A stretch of DNA of 64,000 nucleotides from Skermania piniformis (GCF_019285775.1 NZ_CP079105.1:3038001-3102000), one strand, 5' to 3'. Positions 53,409 through 64,000 are shown, counted from the first letter of the stretch. The notes: generated from the sequence alone by a model not told the origin. A program made the numbers and translations.

Positions 53409-55112
53409 GTGACTTCCGCGTTCGCGCGTACCGCCGATCCGGTGCGCAGTCTCATCGACCCGCCCCAGGGCACCGCCCTGGCCGTGTCCTATCTGCGTGT
53501 CTCCACCAAGGAGCAGGCGGAAAAGGGCGGCACCGAGGAGGGGTTCTCGATTCCCGCCCAGCGGGAGGCCAACCGCCGCAAAGCCGAACAGCTCGGCGCG
53601 GTCATCGTGGAGGAGTTCATCGACGCGGGCGAGTCCGCTCGCAAAGCCGACCGCCCCGAGCTGATGCGGATGATCCAGTACGTCAAGCAGCACCGCGTCG
53701 CCTACTGCATCGTCCACAAGGTCGACCGGCTCGCCCGCAACCGCGCTGATGACGTGACCATTCACGTTGCGCTCCAAGAGGCCGGCGTCATGCTCGTCTC
53801 GGCCACCGAGAACATTGACGAGACGCCCTCCGGGATGCTGCTGCACGGCATCATGTCGACCATCGCGGAGTTCTACTCCCGCAACCTCGCCACCGAGGTC
53901 ATCAAGGGCATGACGCAGAAGGTCGCCACTGGCGGCACCCCCTCGAAGGCGCCCATCGGCTATCTCAACGTCCGCGTCCGCGACGAGCTGGGCCGCGAGG
54001 TCCGCACTGTGCAGCTCGACCCCGACCGGGCGCCGCTGATCGAGTGGGCGTACAAGGCCTACGCCTCCGGGAACTGGACCGTCAGCCAGCTCCACGACGA
54101 GCTCACCTCGCGCGGGCTGCGAAGCCTCCCGACGCCGAAGCATCCGTCCAAGCCGCTCGCGGTGTCCTCGGTGCACCGGATGCTGACGAACCCGTACTAC
54201 AAGGGCGATGTGATCTACCGTGGCGTCGCTTACAAGGGGGCACACGATCCGCTCGTCCCGGCGGAGGTTTGGTATCAGGTGCAGTCCATCCTCACCGCGC
54301 ACAAGAGCGCGGCCGAGGCGACCCAGGTGCACGACCATTACCTGAAAGGCACCGTCTACTGCGGTGCATGCGGCTCCCGGCTGATCGTGTCGAACGCGAA
54401 GAACCGACACGGAAACGTCTACCCGTACTTCGTGTGCTCCGGCCGGCACTCCAAGCGCACCGACTGCTCCCGGCAGGCCATCCTCATCGAGGACGTGGAG
54501 CACTTGATCGAGGACTACTACCAGCGCGTGCAACTCGCTCCGGCCCGGCGCGAAGCACTAGCCGGGATGCTGCACCACGAGTTCGACCGGCTCATGTCGG
54601 CCGAAGTGGATGAGCTCGCCCAGCTCACCGCCAACCGGGACCGGCTGGAGCACGAGCAGGATCGGCTCATGCAAGCCCACTACGCCGACGCGATCCCGCT
54701 CGCCGTCCTCAAACGAGAGCAGGACCGCATCCTCGGCGAGCTCGACCAGGTGAACCGCCGGCTCGACGCCCACCACGGCGAATACACCGACGCCCGCGCC
54801 CACCTGGACGACGCCCTGAACCTTCTCGGGAACTGCGCCGACATCTACGCCCGCTGCGACGACGCCAACCGCCGCCTATGCAACCAGGCGTTCTTCGCGA
54901 AGGTCTACGTCGAGGAGGACGACAAGCTGCGTGTCGAGAACGCGCGGCCGTTCGAGATGCTGCTGGACCCCGATGTCAACGCTGGCGCCCTGACCTGGGC
55001 TGCGAACGCCGACAAGGCCCGAACCCCGGCCCTTGATTCTTCGGGCCAAGGTTCGAGCCTTGTGCGTTGGGTGCCCCCAGTCGGACTCGAACCGACACTG
55101 GGCGGATTTTAA
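53409..55112 (+). CDS. Serine recombinase (integrase) of the element
   Basis: 567 residues from GTG at 53409, chosen because AGAAGG lies 8 bases upstream; an in-frame GTG at 53391 lies within the leader stem. Resolvase catalytic domain with SYLRVSTKEQ (Ser32) and RLARNRAD, a recombinase domain (SVHRMLTNPYYKG), a zinc ribbon (CGACGSRL ... CSGRHSKRTDC) and a coiled coil with DLLKREQDRI-like sequence (AVLKREQDRILGEL). It should catalyse integration and excision. Its last about 13 codons read antisense through the tRNA-Leu 3' end (VPPVGLEPTLGGF), so the C-terminus is made by host DNA and changes on excision. Confidence 0.92.
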   Translation: MTSAFARTADPVRSLIDPPQGTALAVSYLRVSTKEQAEKGGTEEGFSIPAQREANRRKAEQLGAVIVEEFIDAGESARKADRPELMRMIQYVKQHRVAYCIVHKVDRLARNRADDVTIHVALQEAGVMLVSATENIDETPSGMLLHGIMSTIAEFYSRNLATEVIKGMTQKVATGGTPSKAPIGYLNVRVRDELGREVRTVQLDPDRAPLIEWAYKAYASGNWTVSQLHDELTSRGLRSLPTPKHPSKPLAVSSVHRMLTNPYYKGDVIYRGVAYKGAHDPLVPAEVWYQVQSILTAHKSAAEATQVHDHYLKGTVYCGACGSRLIVSNAKNRHGNVYPYFVCSGRHSKRTDCSRQAILIEDVEHLIEDYYQRVQLAPARREALAGMLHHEFDRLMSAEVDELAQLTANRDRLEHEQDRLMQAHYADAIPLAVLKREQDRILGELDQVNRRLDAHHGEYTDARAHLDDALNLLGNCADIYARCDDANRRLCNQAFFAKVYVEEDDKLRVENARPFEMLLDPDVNAGALTWAANADKARTPALDSSGQGSSLVRWVPPVGLEPTLGGF

Positions 55113-55145
55113 GTCCGCTGCCTCTGCCGATTGGGCTATAGGGGC
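55072..55145 (-). tRNA. tRNA-Leu (anticodon TAA)
   Basis: Acceptor arms GCCCCTA and TGGGGGC pair over 7 bp (with a G-T pair); discriminator A. Anticodon stem GCGGA/TCCGC encloses CTTAAAA, anticodon TAA. T arm GTCGG-TTCGAGT-CCGAC. D stem is 3 bp. The variable region is only about 5 nt (CCAGT), unlike the long arm of normal tRNA-Leu. 3' CCA is not encoded. It is the apparent attachment locus: its 3' end faces the element. Confidence 0.9.
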
Positions 55146-55300
55146 CGAGATCGGTCAAGCGTAGCTGGAGTTGCGTCTCCGGGTCCGACTGACACCGGAC
55201 TCGGAAGGTGCTTGACTGTCTTCAGGACTGTCGCAAGCGGGTAGCCCGAAGGTTGGCGGTTCACGTCGAAGATGGCGTTCACAGAGGAGTCCGGGCCTTC

Positions 55301-58300
55301 ATGAAGACCTACCAGCAGAGATACACACTGACCCGTCGGCTGTCCGCCGGATGCGCAGCCGGGATCGCCGCGTCGTCGGTATTCGTCGCGCCGAGCTCGG
55401 CAACCCCGCACCAGGCCCCCGTACCGGTGCTGAGCCAGGTGAACGGCGCCGACCAGATCGACACGAAGTATGCCGAGTTCGGGGGGGCTTCGACTCCGTT
55501 GGGGCAGCCACGCGGTGAGGCATTCGCGATCACCGGAGGCGCCGGACGCAACTACGACGGCGGCACCATCTATTACTCGCCGGAAACCGGCGCGAAGGTC
55601 ATGTACGGCGTCATCTTGGAACGGTATCGCGCGTTCGGTGGCCCGGCTGGCGAGATCGGCTTCCCGACCACCGACGAGTCCGAGTTGCCCGACAACGCAG
55701 GGCGTTACAACGACTTCGCAACTCCCGGCGGCGGCACCATGTACTGGACGCCGGCCAACGGAGCCTGGCTGGTGCGCGGTCCGATCCTCGCCGCCTACAA
55801 GCAGTTGGGCGGGTTGACCGGCCCGCTCGGCGCACCGATCGCCGATCAGACCGGCGGCCAGGGCGGACCGGTATCCCAACGCTTCAACGGCGAGAACGGA
55901 ACCGCCCAGATCAGCTGGAACCCGTCGACGGGATTCACCACGATTCCGGCCGCGCTTGCCACCGAGCTGACCGACGTCAAGGTGCCCAACCCGGACCTGC
56001 CCATGCCCGAGGGCGCGGTGACCCAGCCCGACGGCTCGTCGGCCTACCCGGACGGCTCGGTGAAGCTCGCGGACGGCACGATCACACTGCCGGACGGCAA
56101 TGTCGTGCTCCCGAACGGCACCCTTCGCCTGCCCGACGGCTCGGTCAACCTGCCGGACGGCGCGACGCAACTACCCGACGGTTCGATGCGGATGGCCAAC
56201 GGGGTCATTCGGCTGCCCGACGGATCGTTCCAGGTTCCCGAGGGAGCGGTCCAACTACCCGACGGCATGCTCCAACTCGCCGACGGCACAATCATGTATC
56301 CGAGCGGAGCGACCAAGGCTCCCGACGGCACATTCGCGCTACCCAGGCTGGGTACCGAACTCAGCGGTCCGACCGCGACCGCCGACGACTCCGACAGCAG
56401 CACCGCGTTCCCGTGGAAATGGATCATCCCGTTGCTGATCGCGCTGGCCCTGTTGGCGCTGCTGGCGTACCTCATCTGGTGGCTGCTACGCCGACGCAAA
56501 GGCTCCCGAGACGAGAAGGACGTCCGACTGGCGCGCGCCGATCAGGCGACGCCGCCCACGGCGCGCAGCTTCCCGGAGGTCGACCTGCCGGATCGGGGCG
56601 ACACACGGCGTGCCGAACCGATCACCACCGAGCACGAGTCCTTCGACTGGCGTACCGGCGCGATGGTCGCCCGCGCCGGTGCAGCCGGCCTCGGCGCAGC
56701 CGGAGTCGGCAAAGGGCTGATCGACCGTGATGCGCGGCCGCACACCGATATCGACACCCCGGACGTCGAAGTGCAGGCCCATGCACCAGACGTGGACATC
56801 CACACACCCGACGTCCGGACACCCGGCGTGGACGTCGACGCACCCGAGGTCGACCCGTCCGGCCACGACACCACCTGGAAAACCGGCGCCATCGGCGGCG
56901 CCCTCGCCGCAGGCGCAGTCGGCGCCGCCGGACTCGGCCGCAAACTCGCCCGCGACCGCATCCACGCCGAAACCCCCGACATCGAAACCCCCACACCCGA
57001 CATCCACACACCTGACGTCGAGATCCCCACACCCGACATCCGGACACCCGACGCAGACATCCACGCACCCGACGTGGACATCCGGACACCCGACGTCCGG
57101 ACACCCGACGTGGACATCGACGCACCCGAGGTCGACCCGCCCGGCCACGACACCACCTGGAAAACCGGCGCCATCGGCGGCGCCCTCGCCGCAGGCGCAG
57201 TCGGCGCCGCCGGACTCGGCCGCAAACTCGCCCGCGACCGCATCCACGCCGAAACCCCCGACATCCAGACACCCGACGTCGACATCCACACACCCGACAT
57301 CGACCTCGACGCACCCGACATCCACACACCCGACGTCCGGACACCCGACGTCGACGTCGACACACCCGACATCGACGTCGACCCGACCGACCACGACACC
57401 ACCTGGAAAACCGGCGCCATCGGCGGCGCCCTCGCCGCAGGCGCAGTCGGCGCCGCCGGACTCGGCCGCAAACTCGCCCGCGACCGCATCCACGCCGAAA
57501 CCCCCGACATCCAGACACCCGACGTCGACATCCACACACCCGACATCGACCTCGACGCACCCGACATCCACACACCCGACGTCCGGACACCCGACGTCGA
57601 CGTCGACACACCCGACATCGACGTCGACCCGACCGACCACGACACCACCTGGAAAACCGGCGCCATCGGCGGCGCCCTCGCCGCAGGCGCAGTCGGCGCC
57701 GCCGGACTCGGCCGCAAACTCACCGGCAACCCCGACGGCACCCGCGCCCCCGACTCCGGCCGGGACGCAACTCGCACCGTCGACAGCGACCCCTACACCG
57801 AGGTCAGCGGCTCAGTCGAAGACCACCCGGGAGCGGGGAACTCGGTAGCCGGCAAGTCGGCAACGGAAAGTTCGGTAGCAGATCGTTCGGCGGTCGAGGA
57901 TCGCTCACCCGAGGTCGACATGGCGTCCCGCGAACCTGCACGAGGCGACGGTGTCGGCGGGGTCGGCTGGCGGGCCGGCGCCCTTGCGGCAGGCGGAGTC
58001 GGCGCCGCCGGACTGGGTCGCAAACTCGCTCAGGACCGGATCCGCACCGACACGGGCACCGATACCCCTGAGAGGGTCGAGGTTTCTGGTACACCTGCGC
58101 TACGCGGCGGAAACCTCGATCCCTCCCCCGGCGCTGCACCACCCCAGGCACACCTCACCGAGAGCGGGGGCAACGTGGAACGAGCCGACAGCGTGGAACG
58201 AACTGGCAGCGTGGAACGAACGGGCAGCGTTGACAGCAGAGACGGGGACAAGAGCATCGGGTGGAAGGCCGGCGCACTGGGCGCCGCCGCAGTTGTCGGG

Positions 58301-59356
58301 GCCGCCGTCGTCGGCAAGCGACTGACCGGCGACCGGTCACCCGACAACGATGCCGACTCGGAGCCGGATCAGCCGGAGGTGACAACGCGCACCGCATCCA
58401 CGCCGGCACCGCTCACGCCGCCCGACTCGGACAAAGCTGATCTCGACGAAGCAGCTGATCTCGACGAAGAATCAGGCGGCTTGGGGATCTCGACAGTCGA
58501 CGAGTCCGGGATCGTCATGGTCGTCGAGCGGCTACCGGAACGCAGCGACCGGCCGGCTTCACCCCGCCGCCCGGATCAAACCGGCGACTCCGGAGCCAAA
58601 TTCTCGGTGTTCGACGAGCCGGAGAAGCCTCGGCAGCCGGCTCGGTCCAGCCGCACCGCTGAGATCCTCGACGGCGATCCGAGCCGGGAAGACGACGCCG
58701 CCGACACGAGTGCCACCGTCGACACGAGCGTCGTCGATGCGGAGCACGGCACACCCACCGACAGTGCCGTACCCACCGACAGTGCCGCACCCACCGATAG
58801 CGGCACCTCAGGGAGCGACCGGACCAGCACGAGCGGTGTCGTTGCCGCCGAGCACACCCACGGAACCGACTGGCGTGCCCGGGCGACCGAGTTACGAACC
58901 ACCGCGCGGGACCGAGCCAGGGAGGCACTCGGTCGAGACGAAGGGCTCGACCACGACCGGACGGGAGGACGATCCGGACACCGCGGCGCCACCTGGCGGC
59001 AACGACTCAGCGAGGCGGCAGTGGCCGGTGCGGCAGGCGCCGAACGACTGAGCAAGCGAGTCCGGGAGCGGCTGGAACAGGACCACGACCCGACCGGACC
59101 GGAATCGGCGGGGCTGCTCCACAGCGCGACGACAAGTGCGAAGTTGCCGGCCGGCGCGCACGCCCCACTCGACGACGGCACGCAGCCGACCGGCTTCCCG
59201 ATCAAGGGCAACTCCGACTCGATGCTGTACCACTTGCCGGAAACCCGGTTCTACACCTCTACGGTCGCCGAGATCTGGTTCGCCACTGCCGCCGACGCGG
59301 AAGCTGCCGGATATCAGCTACCGCAGTCTCAACGCGGCAGCGGGTACCGGCCCTAG
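55301..59356 (+). CDS. LGFP-repeat surface protein with long repetitive cytoplasmic region and sunset domain
   Basis: 1351 residues from ATG at 55301. Signal peptide (about 1-35); LGFP-type repeats (about 45-225, for example YAEFGGASTPLGQPRG), which in relatives bind the arabinogalactan-mycolate wall; about 12 PDGS-type short repeats (235-350); one membrane helix (about 371-395) followed by RRRK. Then alternating TPDVDIHTPDI-type Asp/Pro repeats and Gly/Ala helices (GAIGGALAAGAVGAAGLGRKLA) repeated four times or more, partly as near-exact 246-bp DNA repeats. The end has IKGNSDSMLYHLPETRFY ... WFATAADAEAAGY, the sunset domain. Probably links the wall to an inner structure; role unknown. Confidence 0.87.
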   Translation: MKTYQQRYTLTRRLSAGCAAGIAASSVFVAPSSATPHQAPVPVLSQVNGADQIDTKYAEFGGASTPLGQPRGEAFAITGGAGRNYDGGTIYYSPETGAKVMYGVILERYRAFGGPAGEIGFPTTDESELPDNAGRYNDFATPGGGTMYWTPANGAWLVRGPILAAYKQLGGLTGPLGAPIADQTGGQGGPVSQRFNGENGTAQISWNPSTGFTTIPAALATELTDVKVPNPDLPMPEGAVTQPDGSSAYPDGSVKLADGTITLPDGNVVLPNGTLRLPDGSVNLPDGATQLPDGSMRMANGVIRLPDGSFQVPEGAVQLPDGMLQLADGTIMYPSGATKAPDGTFALPRLGTELSGPTATADDSDSSTAFPWKWIIPLLIALALLALLAYLIWWLLRRRKGSRDEKDVRLARADQATPPTARSFPEVDLPDRGDTRRAEPITTEHESFDWRTGAMVARAGAAGLGAAGVGKGLIDRDARPHTDIDTPDVEVQAHAPDVDIHTPDVRTPGVDVDAPEVDPSGHDTTWKTGAIGGALAAGAVGAAGLGRKLARDRIHAETPDIETPTPDIHTPDVEIPTPDIRTPDADIHAPDVDIRTPDVRTPDVDIDAPEVDPPGHDTTWKTGAIGGALAAGAVGAAGLGRKLARDRIHAETPDIQTPDVDIHTPDIDLDAPDIHTPDVRTPDVDVDTPDIDVDPTDHDTTWKTGAIGGALAAGAVGAAGLGRKLARDRIHAETPDIQTPDVDIHTPDIDLDAPDIHTPDVRTPDVDVDTPDIDVDPTDHDTTWKTGAIGGALAAGAVGAAGLGRKLTGNPDGTRAPDSGRDATRTVDSDPYTEVSGSVEDHPGAGNSVAGKSATESSVADRSAVEDRSPEVDMASREPARGDGVGGVGWRAGALAAGGVGAAGLGRKLAQDRIRTDTGTDTPERVEVSGTPALRGGNLDPSPGAAPPQAHLTESGGNVERADSVERTGSVERTGSVDSRDGDKSIGWKAGALGAAAVVGAAVVGKRLTGDRSPDNDADSEPDQPEVTTRTASTPAPLTPPDSDKADLDEAADLDEESGGLGISTVDESGIVMVVERLPERSDRPASPRRPDQTGDSGAKFSVFDEPEKPRQPARSSRTAEILDGDPSREDDAADTSATVDTSVVDAEHGTPTDSAVPTDSAAPTDSGTSGSDRTSTSGVVAAEHTHGTDWRARATELRTTARDRAREALGRDEGLDHDRTGGRSGHRGATWRQRLSEAAVAGAAGAERLSKRVRERLEQDHDPTGPESAGLLHSATTSAKLPAGAHAPLDDGTQPTGFPIKGNSDSMLYHLPETRFYTSTVAEIWFATAADAEAAGYQLPQSQRGSGYRP
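57143..57634 (+). repeat. Tandem 246-bp direct repeat within LGFP gene
   Basis: 57143-57388 and 57389-57634 differ by one base by eye. Further, less exact copies of the 82-residue module start at 56861 and 57635. In frame, so copy-number change keeps the protein open. Confidence 0.9.
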
Positions 59357-59386
59357 CCGAACGGCGCGACCCGACGAATCGTCTTC

Positions 59387-59416
59387 GCCGCCTCCGTCTT
59401 ACGGGATGGAGGCGGC
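59387..59416. terminator. Hairpin between LGFP gene and ppx
   Basis: Nine-bp arms GCCGCCTCC and GGAGGCGGC with a 12-base loop. It overlaps the last codons of ppx and may stop transcripts from both sides. Confidence 0.55.
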
Positions 59417-60343
59417 GATGCCGTCGAGAATGTCGTGCTCGCTTACCAAAAGCTCGGTGATTCCGGCACGCTCGTGCAGCTCGTCGGCCAGCACGGCGGT
59501 GATGAGCGCACCGGCACCGATCACGTCGACCCGGCCGGGGTGCATCGGGCCGAGAGCCGACCGCTGTTGCCGGTTCATCCCGACCAATCGATCGGCGACC
59601 CGATGGACCTCGGGCAGCGATACCCGAGACAAATGCACCCGCGCCGGGTCGTACTCGGGCAAGTCCGCCGCAACCGCTGCAATGGTCGTGACCGTGCCGG
59701 CGACGCCGACCCAGGTACGTGCCTGCGACACCGGAACACGTTCGAACGCGGCAGCCAACCGACCGCCGACGAACTCCCGCGCGGCAGCGATCTCGGCAGC
59801 GGTCGGCGGGTCCGACGGCAGACAACGCTCGGTCACCCGAACGCACCCGACGTCGGCCGAGTACGCCGACTGCACCCCGGACGCATCGCCCAACACCAGC
59901 TCGGTCGAGCCGCCACCGAGATCCACGACCAGGAACGGACCGGCATCGGCGGGCAGCTCGCCGACCGCGCCGGCAAACGACAGCCGCGCCTCGTCGTCAC
60001 CACTGATCAGTTCGGCGGTCGCGCCGGGAATCAATGCGCCGAGTTCGGCCTGGGTCATCGCGAAGAAGTCGGCCCGATTCGCCGCATCCCGGGCCGCCGA
60101 GGTCGCGACCATCCGGAGCGCCTGCACGCCGGCCTCGCGCATCGTATCCACGTAGGCGCGCAACGCCACCCGGGTCCGCTCGATCGCCTCGGGTGCGAAG
60201 GCGCCGGTCGCATCGACCCCTTGGCCCAATCGCACGATCCGCATCTCTCGGTGCAGATCGACCAGTTTTCCGTCGACCCGGTCCGCGATCAGCAGACGGA
60301 TCGAGTTCGTGCCGCAGTCGATGCCGGCAATACGGCGAGTCAC
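59399..60343 (-). CDS. ppx: Ppx/GppA exopolyphosphatase
   Basis: 314 residues from GTG at 60343, overlapping the DUF501 stop. ASKHA fold with RRIAGIDCGTNSIRLL phosphate loop and LVVDLGGGSTELVLG. Hydrolyses polyphosphate or pppGpp, so tied to the stringent response. Last gene of the eno-ftsB-DUF501-ppx operon (like Rv1023-Rv1026). Confidence 0.93.
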   Translation of the reverse strand: MTRRIAGIDCGTNSIRLLIADRVDGKLVDLHREMRIVRLGQGVDATGAFAPEAIERTRVALRAYVDTMREAGVQALRMVATSAARDAANRADFFAMTQAELGALIPGATAELISGDDEARLSFAGAVGELPADAGPFLVVDLGGGSTELVLGDASGVQSAYSADVGCVRVTERCLPSDPPTAAEIAAAREFVGGRLAAAFERVPVSQARTWVGVAGTVTTIAAVAADLPEYDPARVHLSRVSLPEVHRVADRLVGMNRQQRSALGPMHPGRVDVIGAGALITAVLADELHERAGITELLVSEHDILDGIAASIP

Positions 60344-60855
60344 AGTCGGTCCTCCTCGAACTCCGGCCAGTCGGCCGGCAGTGCAGTTCCCCGTAGCGGC
60401 CCCCGCGCGGCCCGGGCGACCGCTTCGTCACCCAACGGGTTCACGCCCGGCCCCCGAGCCAAGGAATGAGCTGTCAGGACATGCAGGCATTTGACCCGGT
60501 CGGGCATCCCACCGCCGCTGAAGGTGGTCCCGAGCGGCTCGATCGCATCCCGTTCGGCCAGGTAGGACAGGTGTGCCCGACGATACGCGGCGGCCAGAGC
60601 CGGATCGATTCCGAGCCGCTCGTTCATCGACCGCATCAGACCGGACGACTCTTGCCGCCCGGCCTCAGCAGTCAGCCGTGGGTCGGTCAGGTAATACAGT
60701 GTCGGGAACGGCGTGCCGTCGGGCAACCGGGGAGCAGTCATCACCACCCCCGGCGCCCCGTCCGGACACCGGTAGGCGACCCGCAGCAGACCACGCGGGA
60801 CCCGCCCGAGTTGCTCGGCGATCGCGGCCAGATCCGCCGCGGTAGGCCCGCTCAC
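60340..60855 (-). CDS. DUF501 protein
   Basis: 171 residues from GTG at 60855, overlapping the ftsB stop by GTGA. Family pattern PRGLLRVAYRCPDGAPGVV and PTLYYLTDPRL, with GGGMPDRVKCLH. Conserved beside ftsB and ppx in actinobacteria; function unknown. Confidence 0.88.
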   Translation of the reverse strand: MSGPTAADLAAIAEQLGRVPRGLLRVAYRCPDGAPGVVMTAPRLPDGTPFPTLYYLTDPRLTAEAGRQESSGLMRSMNERLGIDPALAAAYRRAHLSYLAERDAIEPLGTTFSGGGMPDRVKCLHVLTAHSLARGPGVNPLGDEAVARAARGPLRGTALPADWPEFEEDRL

Positions 60856-61451
60856 CCGGCCGGCGGCGGAGCCGGTGCGGTCGGTTGCGGCTGGGCGATC
60901 GTGCGCCACAGCTCGGTGTACCACGGTCCGGCCTTCGGCGCCGGTCCGGCACGACGGGCTTGCTCGGCCTCGTACGCACCGGGCAACTGGACCTGATACG
61001 GGACCTCCCCCGGCTGTACCAAACGCAGCCGCTGTCGCGCCTCGGCCCGGACGAAAGCCGGGTCCTCCTGTTGATCCCGTTGCGCTCGAAGCTGTTCCAG
61101 ATCTTGATCGAGCTCGACCCGTTGCGCTGCCAACTGCGCCGCTTCGCTGCGCTGCGCCACATACGTCCGCAGCGGGACGGCGAGGGTCAGGGCGAGGGCA
61201 CACACCACGATCGCCAACGTGATCGCCCGACCGGCGGACAACCCGAAGAACTTTCGTTCGGTCGGCGCCGCACGCCCCGCGCCGACGCGCCCGGGGCCCA
61301 AACCTCGGACCAACTCCGTCATTCGGGACGCCGGGACCGAACCCGGCCGGGAGCTTCGCTCTTCACTTTGTCTCGGTTTCGGCCGGACCCGCGCATGCGG
61401 CTCACGCGCTGCTGGGCTTCGGCGTGCTCCCCGCCTACGCCGATCATCCAT
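60852..61451 (-). CDS. ftsB: FtsB/DivIC septum formation initiator
   Basis: 199 residues. Basic cytoplasmic N-terminus, one membrane helix (ITLAIVVCALALTLAVPL) and a coiled coil (EAAQLAAQRVELDQDLEQLRAQ). A divisome protein that works with FtsQ and FtsL. The Arg/Pro-rich N-terminal extension of about 75 residues is long compared with E. coli FtsB but usual here. It starts 3 bases after the eno stop. Confidence 0.9.
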   Translation of the reverse strand: MDDRRRRGARRSPAAREPHARVRPKPRQSEERSSRPGSVPASRMTELVRGLGPGRVGAGRAAPTERKFFGLSAGRAITLAIVVCALALTLAVPLRTYVAQRSEAAQLAAQRVELDQDLEQLRAQRDQQEDPAFVRAEARQRLRLVQPGEVPYQVQLPGAYEAEQARRAGPAPKAGPWYTELWRTIAQPQPTAPAPPPAG

Positions 61452-61454
61452 CGC

Positions 61455-63333
<1,879 letters not shown>

Positions 63334-63346
63334 TCCGATTTCGGAA

Positions 63347-64000
63347 TCAGCCGATGCCGACGCTGTAGCCGGCTGCTTTGTCCCGAACGCTCCGCAGATA
63401 CGCGCCGGACCGGTTGTAGGTGAGCAAGGCCCGCTGCCAGCCCTCGGCGCTGGTCAGGTCGCCGCCGCTGACGCACAGATATCGCGCCGCGGAGAGCGCC
63501 GCGTCGTCGATGCTGTCCGGATCGGCGATGCCGTCACCGTTGGCGTCGACGCCCCAGGTTCGCCAGGTCTGCGGAATGAACTGCATCGGCCCGACCGCCC
63601 GGTCGTACTTCGAATCCCCGTCCAGCACACCGTCGTCGGTGTCGACGACGGTGGCAAGACCCGGACGACCGTCGAGCGATAGGCCACGGATGGGCGGCGA
63701 AACCTTGCCGTCGGCAGCCACCGCGGCACCGCCATGGGTACCGTGCCCGCTCTCGATCGCGCCGATCCCGGCAAGGGTGGTCCAACGAATCCCGCATTCG
63801 GGAGCCGACCGCGCGAGAACGGCGTCGGCGTAGCCGTACGCCTCCAGTGCGGTCGCCGAGATACCGAGCTCCGCGGACCGGCCGGCCGCCCACTCGGCGA
63901 GCTGATCGGCACTGCGGCCCGGCGCGTCGATATCGATCGCGGGCACCGGCACCCCCGGCCCGGGCGGCACCCCCGGTGGCACCGACACCCGTGATTGCGA
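63347..64000 (-). CDS. Lytic transglycosylase (LpqU-like), N-terminus outside window
   Basis: The frame is open to base 64000, so the signal peptide is beyond the window. The visible part has the SLT/MltB-like core: GIGAIESGHGTHGG with the catalytic Glu, then YDRAVGPMQFIPQTWRTWG and DAALSAARYLCV. Matches Rv1022 (lpqU) by position next to eno. Cleaves peptidoglycan glycan strands; a lipoprotein in mycobacteria. Confidence 0.88.
   Translation of the reverse strand, partial: SQSRVSVPPGVPPGPGVPVPAIDIDAPGRSADQLAEWAAGRSAELGISATALEAYGYADAVLARSAPECGIRWTTLAGIGAIESGHGTHGGAAVAADGKVSPPIRGLSLDGRPGLATVVDTDDGVLDGDSKYDRAVGPMQFIPQTWRTWGVDANGDGIADPDSIDDAALSAARYLCVSGGDLTSAEGWQRALLTYNRSGAYLRSVRDKAAGYSVGIG

Larger units (their letters stand above)
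15100..55080. mobile_element. Integrative and conjugative element (about 40 kb) at tRNA-Leu
   Basis: The span carries a MobF relaxase, VirD4/TraG coupling protein, VirB4-like ATPase, other type IV secretion genes, ArdC-like and SSB proteins, ParB-like and primase genes, and a serine recombinase whose 3' end reads into the 3' end of tRNA-Leu. Host core genes lie on both sides. The right edge must be near 55000-55080; the left edge is between the methyltransferase start (14685) and the HTH gene (15134) but is not resolved. The content is mosaic: 15-26.5 kb and 31.5-36 kb look less GC-rich than the conjugation genes. Confidence 0.8.

Noticed and set aside
56861-57720. Regular repeats that could be taken for a CRISPR array
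   Set aside because: They are in-frame coding repeats of an 82-residue module; there are no unique spacers.

Overview
The window is high-GC actinobacterial DNA. Mycothiol conjugate amidase (mca), an LGFP-repeat envelope protein and gene orders like those around greA-mca-metB-pra-cbs and eno-ftsB-DUF501-ppx of Mycobacterium tuberculosis point to a mycolic-acid actinobacterium (Mycobacteriales, perhaps Nocardiaceae). The genus cannot be read from the sequence.

Layout. (1) 1-14.7 kb is host core: a class III cyclase (cut by the window start), a 31-residue peptide ORF, the mca/membrane protein/YyaL-type operon, greA with a hairpin leader, a CsbD-like protein, metB divergent from an acyl-CoA dehydrogenase, an alpha/beta hydrolase, cbs-pra, a thiolase, a Bax inhibitor-1 protein and an rRNA methyltransferase-like protein. 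(2) About 15.1-55.07 kb is an integrative and conjugative element of about 40 kb, next to the 3' end of a tRNA-Leu(TAA) gene and with a serine recombinase at that end. (3) 55.07-64 kb is host core again: tRNA-Leu, a 1351-residue LGFP/repeat/sunset-domain membrane protein, the eno-ftsB-DUF501-ppx operon, a PNPOx-fold protein and a lytic transglycosylase cut by the window end.

Within the element: 15.1-21.8 kb is a left-end island with a tandem-HTH protein and a four-gene operon (unknown protein, XRE-ImmA/IrrE protease, TIGR02391/Ymh-like protein, SIR2-STAND NTPase) that looks like an antiphage or abortive-infection system. 21.9-26.6 kb holds a membrane protein, a Schlafen/AlbA_2 protein, a zinc-ribbon protein and a protein with a possible HEPN motif. 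26.6-31.5 kb has the MobF relaxase TraA and a C5 cytosine methylase that carries a second gene inside it in another frame. 31.5-36 kb is cargo: a macrolide-type glycosyltransferase and a hemerythrin gene with near-identical promoter/leader blocks, then an IS3-family element inserted into an AraC-type regulator. 36.2-53.2 kb is the replication/conjugation operon (ArdC-like, primase-polymerase, DUF2637, ParB-like, VirB8-like, M23/VirB1-like, two VirB2-like, VirB6/TrbL-like, SCO6880-like, VirB4-like, VirD4/TraG, SSB, DUF4913). Its SCO6880-like gene has an in-frame TGA, so transfer may be impaired. Every gap of 50 nt or more between 39.2 and 52 kb in this operon contains GCACCTG.

How it fits together: TraA and VirD4 would nick and deliver DNA through the VirB-like channel. 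ArdC and the methylase would protect the incoming element from restriction. The recombinase would integrate it at tRNA-Leu. The SIR2-STAND operon and neighbours would defend the host, and the glycosyltransferase may give drug tolerance. Functions come from motif and family recognition by eye; no database search was run.
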